From UBA1424 sp041669225 (GTDB taxonomy: Bacteria; Bacillota_I; Bacilli_A; RFN20; CAG-826): a stretch of DNA of 14,940 nucleotides. How positions within the stretch are numbered: the stretch's first letter is position 1; every line of letters begins with the position of its first letter. A program made the translations under genes and the position numbers. The stretch is taken from the NCBI GenBank assembly GCA_041669225.1, contig JBAYBO010000025.1:1-14940 (forward strand), given 5' to 3'. Below are positions 14,449 through 14,940 of this stretch, in pieces. A model generated the notes under the pieces. It worked only from the letters and a program-made list of their open reading frames with translations, did no database searches and had not been told where the DNA came from.

Positions 14449-14940
14449 ATGGTGAATGCACGCCACACAAACGTTAAAAAAGCTGGTCTTTTAATGCCGG
14501 TTTCTTCACTTCCCAACCGCCACGGGATCGGTGATTTTGGTCCGGAAACTTTTGCTTTTCTAAAAGATGTTAAAAGAGCCGGTTTTGGCTTATGGCAGAT
14601 TTTGCCGTTAACCCCAATTGGTTATGGGCATAGTCCTTATCAGCCATATTCATCGCTAGCGATGGATGAGATGTACATTTCTCTTGATTTCCTCGTCGAT
14701 CAGGGACTATTGACTAAAGTTACCAATTTTCGGAAAAATTCCCGACGCGTCAATTATGAAAAAGTTCGCGCTTTTAAAAGTAAATATTTACATCGAGCCT
14801 TCAAGCAAGCAATTAAACAAAGTCCAACTTTTATTGACCGCTTAATTAAAAGAAGAACGCAGTTTTTTGAATACGCCATCTTTATGTCTTTTAAAAACGC
14901 CAATGATGGTAAACCATGGAATGAGTGGAGTTTAGAGCAA
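14449..14940 (+). CDS. malQ: 4-alpha-glucanotransferase (amylomaltase), N-terminal part
   Basis: 164 codons are present and the frame is open to the window edge. The opening (KKAGLLMPVSSLPNRHGIGD, residues 10-29), ILPLTPIGYGHSPYQPYSSL (about 52-71) and MYISLDFLVDQGLL (about 75-88) are the conserved start of GH77 MalQ, including the active-site GYGxSPYQ stretch. The catalytic carboxylates lie further on, outside the window. MalQ moves maltosyl and longer alpha-1,4-glucan units between chains and releases glucose, in the cytoplasm. TAGGAGA (14434-14440), overlapping the stop of the gene before, gives the start eight bases on. It follows galT-galK and two membrane genes with only 12 bases of spacing, so it belongs to the same transcript, an unusual link of galactose and maltodextrin use. 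Confidence 0.9.
   Translation, partial: MVNARHTNVKKAGLLMPVSSLPNRHGIGDFGPETFAFLKDVKRAGFGLWQILPLTPIGYGHSPYQPYSSLAMDEMYISLDFLVDQGLLTKVTNFRKNSRRVNYEKVRAFKSKYLHRAFKQAIKQSPTFIDRLIKRRTQFFEYAIFMSFKNANDGKPWNEWSLEQ

Noticed and set aside
1..14940. CRISPR arrays, tRNA or rRNA genes, insertion sequences and phage genes
   Set aside because: No regularly spaced repeats, no tRNA-like or rRNA segments, no transposase or phage protein and no terminal inverted repeats were seen; all sizeable gaps are accounted for.

Overview
The window is a densely packed stretch in which every gene lies on the + strand. The genes are separated by few bases, use strong AAGGAG/GGAGG-type ribosome binding sites, and the DNA is low to moderate in GC. 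The gene set fits a fermentative low-GC Gram-positive bacterium of the Bacilli/Mollicutes side (uncultured RF39, Erysipelotrichales or Acholeplasma-like lineages): Gram-positive type 2 GalT, a Firmicutes-style galactokinase, a zinc-dependent PLC-family protein and an iron-containing ADH. The protein-coding frames keep tryptophan as TGG, and TGA closes one gene (the GH2 enzyme), so the standard bacterial code fits. The exact lineage is inference.

Layout. Bases 1-1275 are the 3' part of a P-loop kinase/PEP-carboxykinase-like gene that begins before the window. Bases 1276-1642 look empty but hold a ribosome binding site and a 59-codon relic of a short-chain dehydrogenase with its middle deleted. 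Next come a free-standing acetyltransferase-like gene (1643-2767) and a DUF4234-type membrane protein (2849-3343), which ends at a clear intrinsic terminator.

Bases 3466-10207 look like one six-gene operon: zinc-dependent phospholipase-C-family protein, MFS transporter, intracellular GH2 beta-glycosidase, a membrane-anchored extracytoplasmic protein of unknown function, a protein joining a Nudix domain with a ruined catalytic box to two membrane segments, and an iron-type alcohol dehydrogenase. After a 109-base gap with a -10 box and two inverted repeats, a second operon starts at 10317: galT, galK, two polytopic membrane proteins of unknown role, and malQ (4-alpha-glucanotransferase), which runs off the window at 14940.

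Working together (inference): the MFS protein probably imports a small glycoside, possibly a beta-galactoside. The GH2 enzyme cleaves it in the cytoplasm, GalK and GalT pass galactose into the Leloir pathway, MalQ handles malto-oligosaccharides, and the ADH can dispose of fermentative reducing power. No galE or galM is present in the window. The most interesting items are the SDR relic, the dead-Nudix membrane fusion, the galactokinase with a changed sugar-binding signature, the paired inverted repeats before galT, and the uncharacterised membrane proteins built into both sugar operons.
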